A stretch of 64,000 bases of DNA from Mycobacterium parmense (GTDB taxonomy: Bacteria; Actinomycetota; Actinomycetes; Mycobacteriales; Mycobacteriaceae). The stretch lies in the NCBI RefSeq assembly GCF_010730575.1, contig NZ_AP022614.1, forward strand, positions 4,774,001 through 4,838,000, written 5' to 3'. Shown piece after piece: positions 17,077 through 24,485 of the stretch. The position numbers were made by a program, and so were the translations under genes. The notes below the pieces were generated by a model. The model was given only the letters and a program-made list of their open reading frames with translations. It was not told the DNA's origin and searched no databases. The first letter of the stretch is position 1; every line of letters starts with the position of its first letter.

Positions 17077-17155
17077 ATCGCGCGCCGCGCTCCGAGGGCG
17101 CAAAATTCGTGTGGAAGCATCCACGAAATGCTGACCCCGCCGGACGGAGAGCGCG

Positions 17156-18004
17156 ATGAAGAAGGTTTTGATCACCGGGTCGGGCACGGGGTTTGGCCAC
17201 GAAGTGGCCATGCGACTGGCCGAGAAGGGCTTTGATGTCGTCGCCGCCGTCGAGATCTACGCGCAAGTGCAGACCCTGAAGCGTCAAGCTGCTGCGCGAA
17301 ACGTCTCACTCCAAGTGGAAAAGCTGGACGTGACGGACGCGGGTGACCGGCGCAAGGCTCTGGAGTGGGAAGTCGAAATCTTGGTGAACAATGCCGGACT
17401 TCTGGAGGGCGGATCCGTTCTGGACGTCCCGGCGGTCAACATGCGCAGGGAGTTCGAAGTCAATGTTATCGGCCCGCTGCTGCTGACTCAGGGGATCGCA
17501 AAGCAGATGGTCAAGCGCGGCGAGGGGCGGATAGTGTGGGTCTCGTCGCGAGAAGGGCTGAACACCAACCCCTTTACCGGAATCTATTCGGCTTCCAAGC
17601 ATGCCGTCGAAGCCATCGCGGAAACGATGAGCCTGGAGCTCCAGGAGTTCGGGATCGAGGTGGCCACAGTCAATCCGGGCCCGTTCCTGACGGGTTTCAA
17701 CGACCGCGGCTTCGAGACATGGCGTAGTTGGGAGGACGACGCGTCCGAGCGGCTCTTCGATTACTCCAAGCTCGCGTTCCCCCGAGCCCAGTTCGATCCC
17801 GAACCGGTATACGCGACCCTGACCGCTGTCGCGGCGGGCGAGGTCGACAGTTACCGCAACCTCGAGCCGAAGTCGATGCTCGAGGAGACCAAGAGACTCA
17901 TCGAAGCCCCATGGACGAAGAAGGTGCGCGATGGTCTGGGAACTCGGCCGCCCAGCCTGCAGAATTCTTTCGAGATGAAGCCCGAAACTCCCGTGGCAGA
18001 GTGA
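17156..18004 (+). CDS. SDR-family oxidoreductase
   Basis: 282 residues. Classical SDR: nucleotide motif TGSGTGFGHE (7-16), NNAG (78-81), catalytic Tyr144 and Lys148 in YSASK, and WVSS with the catalytic Ser near 130. The segment after residue 150 (LELQEFGIEVATVNPGPFLTGF) resembles the SDR subgroup that includes many actinobacterial oxidoreductases of unknown substrate. AAVEIYAQV after the second strand does not carry the classic Asp or Arg specificity residue in an obvious place. GGAGAG precedes the ATG as a ribosome binding site. I know of no counterpart at this position in M. tuberculosis; with the convergent DJ-1 gene it looks like a lineage-specific insertion. Confidence 0.82.
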   Translation: MKKVLITGSGTGFGHEVAMRLAEKGFDVVAAVEIYAQVQTLKRQAAARNVSLQVEKLDVTDAGDRRKALEWEVEILVNNAGLLEGGSVLDVPAVNMRREFEVNVIGPLLLTQGIAKQMVKRGEGRIVWVSSREGLNTNPFTGIYSASKHAVEAIAETMSLELQEFGIEVATVNPGPFLTGFNDRGFETWRSWEDDASERLFDYSKLAFPRAQFDPEPVYATLTAVAAGEVDSYRNLEPKSMLEETKRLIEAPWTKKVRDGLGTRPPSLQNSFEMKPETPVAE

Positions 18005-18125
18005 GGATCCTTCGAAGTCCTACGAGAACCGCGGTAACGGCCAGACTTTCGATGCGTTGACGACCAAGGGGAAACGGGTTACGCAAGTGCGCTGGACACC
18101 CGAATGCCCTGCCTGACGAAGCCGT

Positions 18126-18860
18126 TCACAGCCCCTCGAAAGCCTCAAAGGCGTCAAGGGCCCTCTGGGCGGCGCTGCGCGCGCTGGCCGGATTCGCCCC
18201 GGTGATCAGCCTCCCAGCGGTAATCGAGTAGTCGTCAAAGGGATGCATGGGGGAGCTGTAGTGTGCTCCCGCTTTGGTGACCGCGTCCACGACGGGGGCG
18301 ACTCTATCGGACTTCAGCTTGTCCCAGACCTGCAGCACAATCTCGCCTTCGATCGTGAACCCGGTTACCGTTTGCCCTTCGATGATCGAGCGGCCGTTCG
18401 ACTCGGTTACACCCGGCAGCAGAACCGGTCCATGACATACCGCCGCGACGATTCCGCCTCGGCCCCAGACGTCCGTGGCCACCGTCTGAAGCCCGCTGGC
18501 GGTGGGATAGTCATACAGCGCGGCATGTCCAGCCGAACCGAAGAATAGTCCGTATTGTCCCTTATCCAGCTCCGACGCCTTCTTCAGCTGCGAATTCAGC
18601 TGCACGTTGAACGGGTGCTGCGGGTTCTGATAAACAGCCTTGTCATCGCCGGCCAAGAACCGGTCGGTAAGCGAGAGATCGTCAAGCCCGTATGTACCGG
18701 TTTCGCTGGCTAGATCCACGTCGAAACCGGCTGCCGTCAATACTTCGTAGGGATGCAACGCCTCGGTGTAGAAGAGGCCGGTTTTCGTGCCGTCGGGATA
18801 GATCACTCCGTGGTAGCTGCTGATCGAGATCAGCGCCTTGCGGGGAAGGTTTGCAGTCAT
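18126..18860 (-). CDS. DJ-1/PfpI family protein (Hsp31/glyoxalase III-like)
   Basis: 244 residues. Class I glutamine-amidotransferase-like DJ-1/PfpI fold: the nucleophile elbow AAVCHGPVLLPG places C142-H143, a Glu lies near residue 33 (FYTEALHPYEVL), and FFGSAGHAALYDYP precedes the elbow. This arrangement fits the Hsp31-like branch, whose members act on methylglyoxal or as stress chaperones; which applies here is unknown. The ATG at 18860 has GGGAG nine bases upstream; an in-frame extension to 18923 is unlikely. Convergent with the SDR gene, 121 bp apart. The gap between them (18005-18125) shows no clear feature. Confidence 0.82.
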   Translation of the reverse strand: MTANLPRKALISISSYHGVIYPDGTKTGLFYTEALHPYEVLTAAGFDVDLASETGTYGLDDLSLTDRFLAGDDKAVYQNPQHPFNVQLNSQLKKASELDKGQYGLFFGSAGHAALYDYPTASGLQTVATDVWGRGGIVAAVCHGPVLLPGVTESNGRSIIEGQTVTGFTIEGEIVLQVWDKLKSDRVAPVVDAVTKAGAHYSSPMHPFDDYSITAGRLITGANPASARSAAQRALDAFEAFEGL

Positions 18861-18956
18861 GGTCGACTCCCAGTGCGTGTGCCCGTGCATGCCGCCGCAC
18901 AGCAATCCAACCTCACAACGCACACGACCGCCAGTTGGACTGTCCAGGGCTGAGCG

Positions 18957-19364
18957 CTAGACCCGGCGGGTACTCGCGACCGCCCGGTCCATCTCCCAGT
19001 ACGCGCGCAGGGCGACCATCTCGCCGTGGTCGTTGGCCTTATAGGTGAACACGCCCTCGGCGGTGGTCTGATAGTCGCCCGTCGTGATCAGGATGTGCCC
19101 GACGTTGGCTTCCTCGTTGCCGCACTGGTAAGTGTCGCGGAAGACGAACTCGATCTTGGTGGTGGGGGCGATGGCCTTGTCCCAGAAGGCCGAGATCGCG
19201 TCGCGGCCCCGGTGTCCCTTGCCCTCCGGGTCGAACGGCGACGGCCCGATCGGGTCCTCGACGACGGCGTCGTCGGCGAACACCGCCAGCCAGGCGTCCT
19301 TGTCCCGGGCCATCACCGCCTCCCGGGAGCGCCGCCCCGCCTCGTGCGCCGGGTGCAGGGTCAT
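18957..19364 (-). CDS. NTF2/SnoaL-like protein coupled to ltp3
   Basis: 135 residues of the NTF2-like (SnoaL / ketosteroid-isomerase) alpha+beta barrel family. Recognisable stretches are RRSREAVMARDKDAWLAVF, ADDAVVEDPIGPSPFDPEGK and GRDAISAFWDKAI, the standard N-terminal helix, first strand and pocket lid. Members hydrate, isomerise or simply bind hydrophobic ligands. The ATG at 19364 overlaps the ltp3 stop (ATGA), so translation is coupled and the protein probably acts on a Ltp3/Ltp4 substrate or product. Asp at VVEDPIGP is a possible general acid/base. Function is inferred from context; no specific homologue is known to me. Confidence 0.8.
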   Translation of the reverse strand: MTLHPAHEAGRRSREAVMARDKDAWLAVFADDAVVEDPIGPSPFDPEGKGHRGRDAISAFWDKAIAPTTKIEFVFRDTYQCGNEEANVGHILITTGDYQTTAEGVFTYKANDHGEMVALRAYWEMDRAVASTRRV

Positions 19365-20554
19365 GCCGGTTCCTTCTCGGGCTTGTCCGCCCCCACCACC
19401 CACATGGAGTAGTACTGCGAGCCGCCACCGTAGGCGTGCCCCAACGCCTTTCGCGCACCCGGCACCTGATGGTCGCCACCCTTGCCCATCACCTGGATCG
19501 CCGACTCGGCGAAGCGGATCAGGCCCGACGCGCCGATCGGGTTGGACGACAGCACGCCGCCGGACGGGTTCACCGGCAGCCGCCCCCCGATCGCCGTCTC
19601 GCCCGCCTCGGTGAGCTTCCAGCCCTCGCCCTCGGGCGCGAACCCCAGGCTTTCCAGCCACATCGGCTCGAACCACGAGAAGGGAACATAGATCTCGGCG
19701 GCGTCGATCTCGTCGATGGGGCTGGTGATGCCGGCGGACTTCCACAGTGCCGCCGCCGCATCGCGGCTGGCCTGCGGGCTGACCTGGTCGCGGCCGGCGA
19801 ACTGCAGCGGCTCGGTGCGCAGGGCGGTCGCGTGGATCCAGGCGACCGGATTCCCTTGGGCCAGGCGGCCTTCGGCTGCCTCCTCGTCACCGATGACGAC
19901 CGCGCACGCACCGTCGGACGACGGGCAGGTCTCGTCGTAGCGGATCGGGTCCCACAGCATCGGCGACTCCATCACCTTCTCGACGGTGATGTCGGGCTGG
20001 TGCAGGTGAGCCAGCGGGTTGCGGGCGCCGTTGAGCCGGTCTTTGACCGCGACGATGGCGCCGATGTTCAACGGAGCACCCGAGCGGCGGATGTAGGACC
20101 GCACGTGCGGTGCGAAATACCCGCCCGCGCCCGCCCCGACGGGCTTGATGAACGGGATCGGAATCGACAACGCCCACATGGCGTTTGACTCCGACTGCTT
20201 CTCCCAGGCCATCGCCAGCACCCGCCGGTATTTGCCCGACTGGACCAGGCTGGCGGCCACGACGCCGGTGGACCCGCCGACCGAACCGGCCGTGTGCACG
20301 CGGATCAGCGGCTTGCCGGTGGCGCCCACGGCGTCGGCCATGAACAGCTCCGGCATCATGACGCCCTCGAAGAAGTCGGGCGCCTTGCCGACCACGACGG
20401 CGTCGATGTCGTCGAACGTCGAACCGGAGTCGGCGAGCGCCCGGTCGATCGCCTCGCGCACGAGGCCGTTCATCGAGACGTCCTTGCGCTTGGCCACGTA
20501 CTTCGTCTGTCCGGTACCGAGTACCGCGGCCAGGTTCTGCCCTGCACCGGCCAT
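19361..20554 (-). CDS. ltp3: Thiolase-fold steroid aldolase Ltp3
   Basis: 397 residues, homologous to Rv3523. Thiolase superfamily (SCP-x thiolase-like) protein. The position that carries the nucleophilic Cys in true thiolases reads VHTAGSVGGSTG here, without Cys, and the C-terminal PVNPSGGVLSSNPIGASG replaces the GHP motif, so it is likely an aldolase like Ltp2. In Rhodococcus, Ltp3 and Ltp4 are needed for C24-branched sterol side chains. The stop of ltp4 overlaps its start and the next gene overlaps its stop, giving a tight operon Rv3521-like, ltp4, ltp3, NTF2-like under a KstR operator at 22639. Confidence 0.9.
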   Translation of the reverse strand: MAGAGQNLAAVLGTGQTKYVAKRKDVSMNGLVREAIDRALADSGSTFDDIDAVVVGKAPDFFEGVMMPELFMADAVGATGKPLIRVHTAGSVGGSTGVVAASLVQSGKYRRVLAMAWEKQSESNAMWALSIPIPFIKPVGAGAGGYFAPHVRSYIRRSGAPLNIGAIVAVKDRLNGARNPLAHLHQPDITVEKVMESPMLWDPIRYDETCPSSDGACAVVIGDEEAAEGRLAQGNPVAWIHATALRTEPLQFAGRDQVSPQASRDAAAALWKSAGITSPIDEIDAAEIYVPFSWFEPMWLESLGFAPEGEGWKLTEAGETAIGGRLPVNPSGGVLSSNPIGASGLIRFAESAIQVMGKGGDHQVPGARKALGHAYGGGSQYYSMWVVGADKPEKEPA

Positions 20555-21618
20555 CAGTTCTTCCCTTCCATGACCGCGACCAGGTTTTGCTGCAGCGCGG
20601 GCCCGCTGGTGGCATGCGCGAGCACCCGCCCGGCGGACCCGTCCCAGATGTGTTGGGCCGCAAATCCGATACGTTCCAGGCCGGCGACGAACATCGGGTT
20701 CGCCGCCAGTGCGCCGCCGGACGGATTGACCTTGGTCTTGCCGTTCAGCCCGATGGCCTCGGCGAGGATCAGGTGCTGGTGGGTGAAGGGCGCGTGGATC
20801 TCGGCGACGTCGATGCTGCCGGTGTCGTCGCCGGTGGCCCCCTTCGCCGACGCCGCGGTCGAGGTCGACACGGTCAGGTCGCGCACCCCCAGCGACGGCG
20901 ACTCGATGCGGTGCTCGAAACCGGTGATCCAGGCCGGGTTTTCGCGTAGCTCGCGTGCCCGGTCGTCGGCGGCCAGGACGATGGCCGCGGCGCCGTCGGT
21001 GATCGGCGCGATGTCGTGGCGCCGCAGCGGGTCGTTGAAGAACGGGCGGCCGAGCAACTCGTCGATGCTCTTGGCGGGCTTCTCGGAGTCGTTGCGCTCG
21101 GCGTAGGAGAACGAGTCGAGGGCAACCTGGGCCATCTGCTCGTGGGTCCACTTGCCGCTGTCCAGGCCCATACGGGCCTGCAGTCCCGCCATCGACACCG
21201 AGTCCGGCCACAGCGGTGCGACGGTGTAGGGGTCGGTCTGCCGCGACAGGATCTGGCGCAGGATGCCCGCCGATGACTTGCCGAAGCCGTACACCAGTGC
21301 GGTGTCGACCTCGCCGGTCAGGATCTTGATGTAGGCCTCGTAGAGGGCCCAGGCCGCGTCCATCTCGACGTGCGACTCGTTGATCGGGGGAACGGCGCCG
21401 ATCGAGTCGATCGCGGAGATGAACGAAAAAGCGCGTCCGGCAAGGTAATCGGAAGATCCCGAGCACCAGAAGCCGATGTCGGTGCGGGCGATGCCCAGCT
21501 CTTCGTAGAGCCGGGCGAAGCACGGTATCAACATCTCGACGCCGTTGGTGGTGCCGTCGGTGCGGCGTACGTGTGGGGCGTGGGCGAAGCCGACGACCGC
21601 AACGTTGCGAGCGCTCAT
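20554..21618 (-). CDS. ltp4: Thiolase-fold steroid aldolase Ltp4
   Basis: 354 residues, homologous to Rv3522. Thiolase-fold protein paired with Ltp3. The expected nucleophile region reads NESHVEMDAAWALYEAYI with no Cys, and the C-terminal region has KVNPSGGALAANPMF, again unlike a true thiolase. FGKSSAGILRQIL and ITDGAAAIVLAADD are typical of the family. Likely forms a hetero-complex with Ltp3, and possibly with the double-DUF35 protein encoded just upstream. Starts at ATG 21618, 15 bases after the upstream stop; its own stop overlaps the ltp3 start. Confidence 0.9.
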   Translation of the reverse strand: MSARNVAVVGFAHAPHVRRTDGTTNGVEMLIPCFARLYEELGIARTDIGFWCSGSSDYLAGRAFSFISAIDSIGAVPPINESHVEMDAAWALYEAYIKILTGEVDTALVYGFGKSSAGILRQILSRQTDPYTVAPLWPDSVSMAGLQARMGLDSGKWTHEQMAQVALDSFSYAERNDSEKPAKSIDELLGRPFFNDPLRRHDIAPITDGAAAIVLAADDRARELRENPAWITGFEHRIESPSLGVRDLTVSTSTAASAKGATGDDTGSIDVAEIHAPFTHQHLILAEAIGLNGKTKVNPSGGALAANPMFVAGLERIGFAAQHIWDGSAGRVLAHATSGPALQQNLVAVMEGKN

Positions 21619-21633
21619 GTGCAGTTAAGCCCT

Positions 21634-22629
21634 TTACAGGTGGTGCTTGTAGGTGTCGTAGTCGGCGTCGGGTTCACCCGTGGGCCGGAAGTACTCGATG
21701 TTGTCGATGCCGAAGCCCCACTCGTCTTTGGGCTTCCACACCGCCTCCACCCGCATCCCCATGCGCACCTCGTGCGCGTCGATATCGGCGACCAGGTGCA
21801 AAAACGGGATGTCCGCGCCGTCGAGCAGCACGTACGCCGCGACGTACGGCGGCTTGATGCGCTGGCCCTGGAACGGGATGTTGATGATCGCGAACGTCGT
21901 CACCGTGCCCTTGTCCGGCAGTTCGACGAATTCGGTGGTCGGCTGCCCGGTCGCCGGGTCGGCGCCATGCGGCGGGAAGTAGACCTTGCCGCTCTCGCCC
22001 GTCCGGGCACCCAGCAGCTTGCCCACAGCGATGGCCCGCAGGTAGGCGCTCTCCTCGTGGGAGGCGGTGTGCTGGATTGTCAGCGAGATCGGCGTGACGA
22101 TCATCGTGACCGGATCCTGTTCGCCCGCAGAAGTTTCCGGTACGGCTTCGGTCTCCTCGCCCAGCTCGAAGTAGGCGATGTCGGTGATGGAACCCACCGG
22201 CTCGTCGGCCCAGTGCACGTGCACGCGGGCGCCGGTCCGGATCGCCTCGGGCGCCCCGGCGTCGACCGCGTGCATCAGCAGCGTGTCGGCGCCGTCGAGC
22301 TTGATCAGCGCCCAGGCGAACGGGCGGTCCAGCGGCTGGCCCGCCAACGGGTCGGGCTGCCAGGTCCAGGAAGCGACCGTGCCGACGCTGGACACCGGCA
22401 CCATCTCGTCCAGCGGCTCGTAGGTGACCGGGTCGTATTCCGCCGGAGGGACGTGGACGCGGCCATCGGATCCGCGCACCCCCAGGATGCGGCGCTCACG
22501 CAGCGCGGTGAAGAACTTGCTCAGCGTGGGGCCGACCGAACGGGTGTAGTCGAAGGACAACGTCAGTGGCGCGGAAAGTGGCGGTTCAGGATGATCCATC
22601 AAGGTCGGGCTGCTCGAACTGGCTGTCAC
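21634..22629 (-). CDS. Double DUF35 OB-fold protein (Rv3521-like)
   Basis: 331 residues from the GTG at 22629. Two DUF35-type (acyl-CoA-associated OB-fold) units are visible: about residues 45-155 (LRERRILGVRGSDGRVHVPPAEYDP... with HVPP and VSSVGTVASW) and about 185-315 (VGKLLGARTGESGKVYFPP... with TTEFVELPDKGTVTTF). The usual zinc-finger cysteines are absent. DUF35 domains bind and stabilise thiolase-fold partners, as in ChsH2-Ltp2, so this is probably the scaffold for Ltp4 and Ltp3 encoded downstream. The GTG lies nine bases from a perfect KstR operator and has no ribosome binding site; ATG 22599 is an alternative start. Confidence 0.85.
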   Translation of the reverse strand: MTASSSSPTLMDHPEPPLSAPLTLSFDYTRSVGPTLSKFFTALRERRILGVRGSDGRVHVPPAEYDPVTYEPLDEMVPVSSVGTVASWTWQPDPLAGQPLDRPFAWALIKLDGADTLLMHAVDAGAPEAIRTGARVHVHWADEPVGSITDIAYFELGEETEAVPETSAGEQDPVTMIVTPISLTIQHTASHEESAYLRAIAVGKLLGARTGESGKVYFPPHGADPATGQPTTEFVELPDKGTVTTFAIINIPFQGQRIKPPYVAAYVLLDGADIPFLHLVADIDAHEVRMGMRVEAVWKPKDEWGFGIDNIEYFRPTGEPDADYDTYKHHL

Positions 22630-22638
22630 GCCATCGAG

Positions 22639-22652
22639 TAGAACAGGTTCTA
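22639..22652. promoter_or_regulatory. KstR operator, Rv3521-like / Rv3520c-like intergenic
   Basis: TAGAACAGGTTCTA matches TnnAACnnGTTnnA fully and is a near-perfect palindrome. It separates the divergent ltp operon (start 22629) from the F420-type gene at 22694. Confidence 0.9.
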
Positions 22653-22693
22653 AGAACGGATTCAACATCGGGTCAATGGGAAGGGCGAACGCT

Positions 22694-23725
22694 ATGAAGC
22701 TGGGGTTGCAGCTCGGATATTGGGGCGCGCAGCCGCCGCACAATCACGGTGAGCTCGTCGCCGCAGCCGAAGAGGCGGGGTTCGACGCCGTCTTCACCGC
22801 CGAGGCGTGGGGATCCGACGCCTACACGCCGCTGGCGTGGCTGGGTTCCTCGACGCAGCGGCTTCGCCTGGGTACCTCGGTGATTCAGCTGTCGGCGCGG
22901 ACTCCGACCGCGTGCGCCATGGCCGCGCTGACGCTCGACCATCTGTCCGGCGGCCGGCACATCCTGGGGCTGGGCGTCTCCGGCCCGCAAGTGGTGGAGG
23001 GCTGGTACGGCCAGCCGTTTCCCAAGCCGCTGGCGCGCACCCGCGAATACGTCGACATCATCCGGCAGGTCTGGGCCCGCGACAAGCCGGTGACCAGTGC
23101 GGGTCCGCACTATCCGTTGCCGCTCACGGGCGATGGCACGACCGGTCTGGGCAAACCGCTCAAGCCGATCACCCACCCGCTGCGCCCCGACATCCCGATT
23201 TTCCTGGGCGCCGAGGGGCCGAAGAACGTCGCGCTGGCCGCGGAGATCGGCGACGGGTGGCTGCCGATCTTCTACACCCCGCGGATGGCCGACACCTACA
23301 ACGAATGGCTCGACGAAGGGTTCGCCAGGCCCGGGGCGAGGCGCACGCGCGGCGACTTCGAGATCTGCGCGACCGCGAACATCGTCATCACCGATGACCG
23401 CGCCGCCGCCTTCGCGGCGATGAAGCCCTATCTGGCCCTCTACATGGGCGGCATGGGCGCCGAGGACACCAACTTCCATGCCGACGTCTATCGCCGGATG
23501 GGCTACGCCGAGGTGGTCGACGAGGTCACCGCGCTGTTCCGGTCCAACCAGAAGGAGAAGGCCGCCGAGATCATCCCCGACGAGGTGGTCGATGACGCCG
23601 CCATCGTCGGTGACGTCGACTACGTGCGTAAGCAAATCACGGCCTGGGAGGCCGCCGGCGTCACCATGATGGTGGTGTCCGGCCGCAGTACAGAGCAGGT
23701 ACGGGAGTTGGCGACGCTGATCTGA
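22694..23725 (+). CDS. F420-dependent LLM-class oxidoreductase (Rv3520c-like)
   Basis: 343 residues. Luciferase-like monooxygenase-fold, F420-type oxidoreductase: N-terminal MKLGLQLGYWGAQ, EEAGFDAVFTAEAWGSDAYTP, RLRLGTSVIQLSARTP, and the phosphate-contacting GGRHILGLGVSGPQVVEGWYG. The C-terminal DDAAIVGDVDYVRKQITAWEAAG closes the barrel. The substrate is unknown; the KstR operator upstream and membership of the regulon in M. tuberculosis suggest a steroid-related redox step. Start set at the ATG of MKLGLQ, preceded by GGGAAGGGCG; an upstream in-frame codon at 22676 is less likely. Followed by a 43-bp gap holding another KstR site. Confidence 0.88.
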   Translation: MKLGLQLGYWGAQPPHNHGELVAAAEEAGFDAVFTAEAWGSDAYTPLAWLGSSTQRLRLGTSVIQLSARTPTACAMAALTLDHLSGGRHILGLGVSGPQVVEGWYGQPFPKPLARTREYVDIIRQVWARDKPVTSAGPHYPLPLTGDGTTGLGKPLKPITHPLRPDIPIFLGAEGPKNVALAAEIGDGWLPIFYTPRMADTYNEWLDEGFARPGARRTRGDFEICATANIVITDDRAAAFAAMKPYLALYMGGMGAEDTNFHADVYRRMGYAEVVDEVTALFRSNQKEKAAEIIPDEVVDDAAIVGDVDYVRKQITAWEAAGVTMMVVSGRSTEQVRELATLI

Positions 23726-23744
23726 GGCGTTGCTTGCCTCCGCA

Positions 23745-23758
23745 TAGAACACGTTCTA
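23745..23758. promoter_or_regulatory. KstR operator before the Rv3519-like gene
   Basis: TAGAACACGTTCTA, a full match and a near-perfect inverted repeat, ends ten bases before the GTG start at 23769. It controls the Rv3519-like gene and cyp142, which overlap. Confidence 0.92.
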
Positions 23759-23768
23759 GATTGACCGG

Positions 23769-24485
23769 GTGACAGCCTCGCAGCACACAATCGCGGGCAC
23801 GGTGCTGACCATGCCCGTGCGGATCCGCAAGGCGACCCAGCACATGGCGATGTTCTCGGTGGACGCCGACGCCGCCCAGCGCCTGATCGACTACAGCGGC
23901 CTGCAGGTCTGCCGTTACCTGCCCGGCCGCGCCGTCGTCGTCCTGATGCTGATGCACTACATCGACGGCGACCTGGGTCAGTACCACGAATTCGGAACCA
24001 GCGTGATGGTCAATCCGCCGGGGTCCAGGGCCAAGGGCCCGCGGGCGCTGCAGTCGGCCGGCGCCTTCATCCATCACCTGCCCGTCGACCAAGCCTTCAC
24101 GCTCGAGGCTGGGACCACGATCTGGGGATACCCGAAAGTCATGGCGGACTTCACCGTTCGGGAAGGCCGCGACTTCTCCTTCGACCTCAGCATCGACCGC
24201 CAGCTGGTGGTGAGCATGGATTTCCGCCGCGGTCTGCCGTTTCGGCTGACCCCGCGGCAGCAGTCGCAGCGCACGTATTCGCACCGCGACGGCGTCACGC
24301 GCGAGACGTCGTTCGAACACACGCTGGACGGCGTGCGGACCCGGTTCGGGGGAGTGCACATGCGCCTGGGCGATCACCCTTACGCAAAAGAGCTGGCTTC
24401 GCTTGGCCTGCCGAAGCGCGCGATGGTGTCCAGCTCCGTTGACGAGGTACAAATGACATTCGGCGATGCCCAGGAGATCTCATGA
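23769..24485 (+). CDS. Acetoacetate-decarboxylase-like protein (Rv3519-like)
   Basis: 238 residues of the acetoacetate decarboxylase-like fold. WGYPKVMADF (119-128) places K123 where the Schiff-base lysine of the decarboxylase lies, and EFGTSVMVNPPG plus RLIDYSGLQVCRYLPGRAVVVL are family strands. Whether it decarboxylates is unknown; family members also include non-decarboxylating enzymes. The GTG start at 23769 lacks a ribosome binding site and follows the KstR operator by ten bases, suggesting a leaderless transcript. Its stop overlaps the cyp142 start (ATGA), so the two are translationally coupled, as in M. tuberculosis Rv3519-Rv3518c. Confidence 0.83.
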   Translation: MTASQHTIAGTVLTMPVRIRKATQHMAMFSVDADAAQRLIDYSGLQVCRYLPGRAVVVLMLMHYIDGDLGQYHEFGTSVMVNPPGSRAKGPRALQSAGAFIHHLPVDQAFTLEAGTTIWGYPKVMADFTVREGRDFSFDLSIDRQLVVSMDFRRGLPFRLTPRQQSQRTYSHRDGVTRETSFEHTLDGVRTRFGGVHMRLGDHPYAKELASLGLPKRAMVSSSVDEVQMTFGDAQEIS

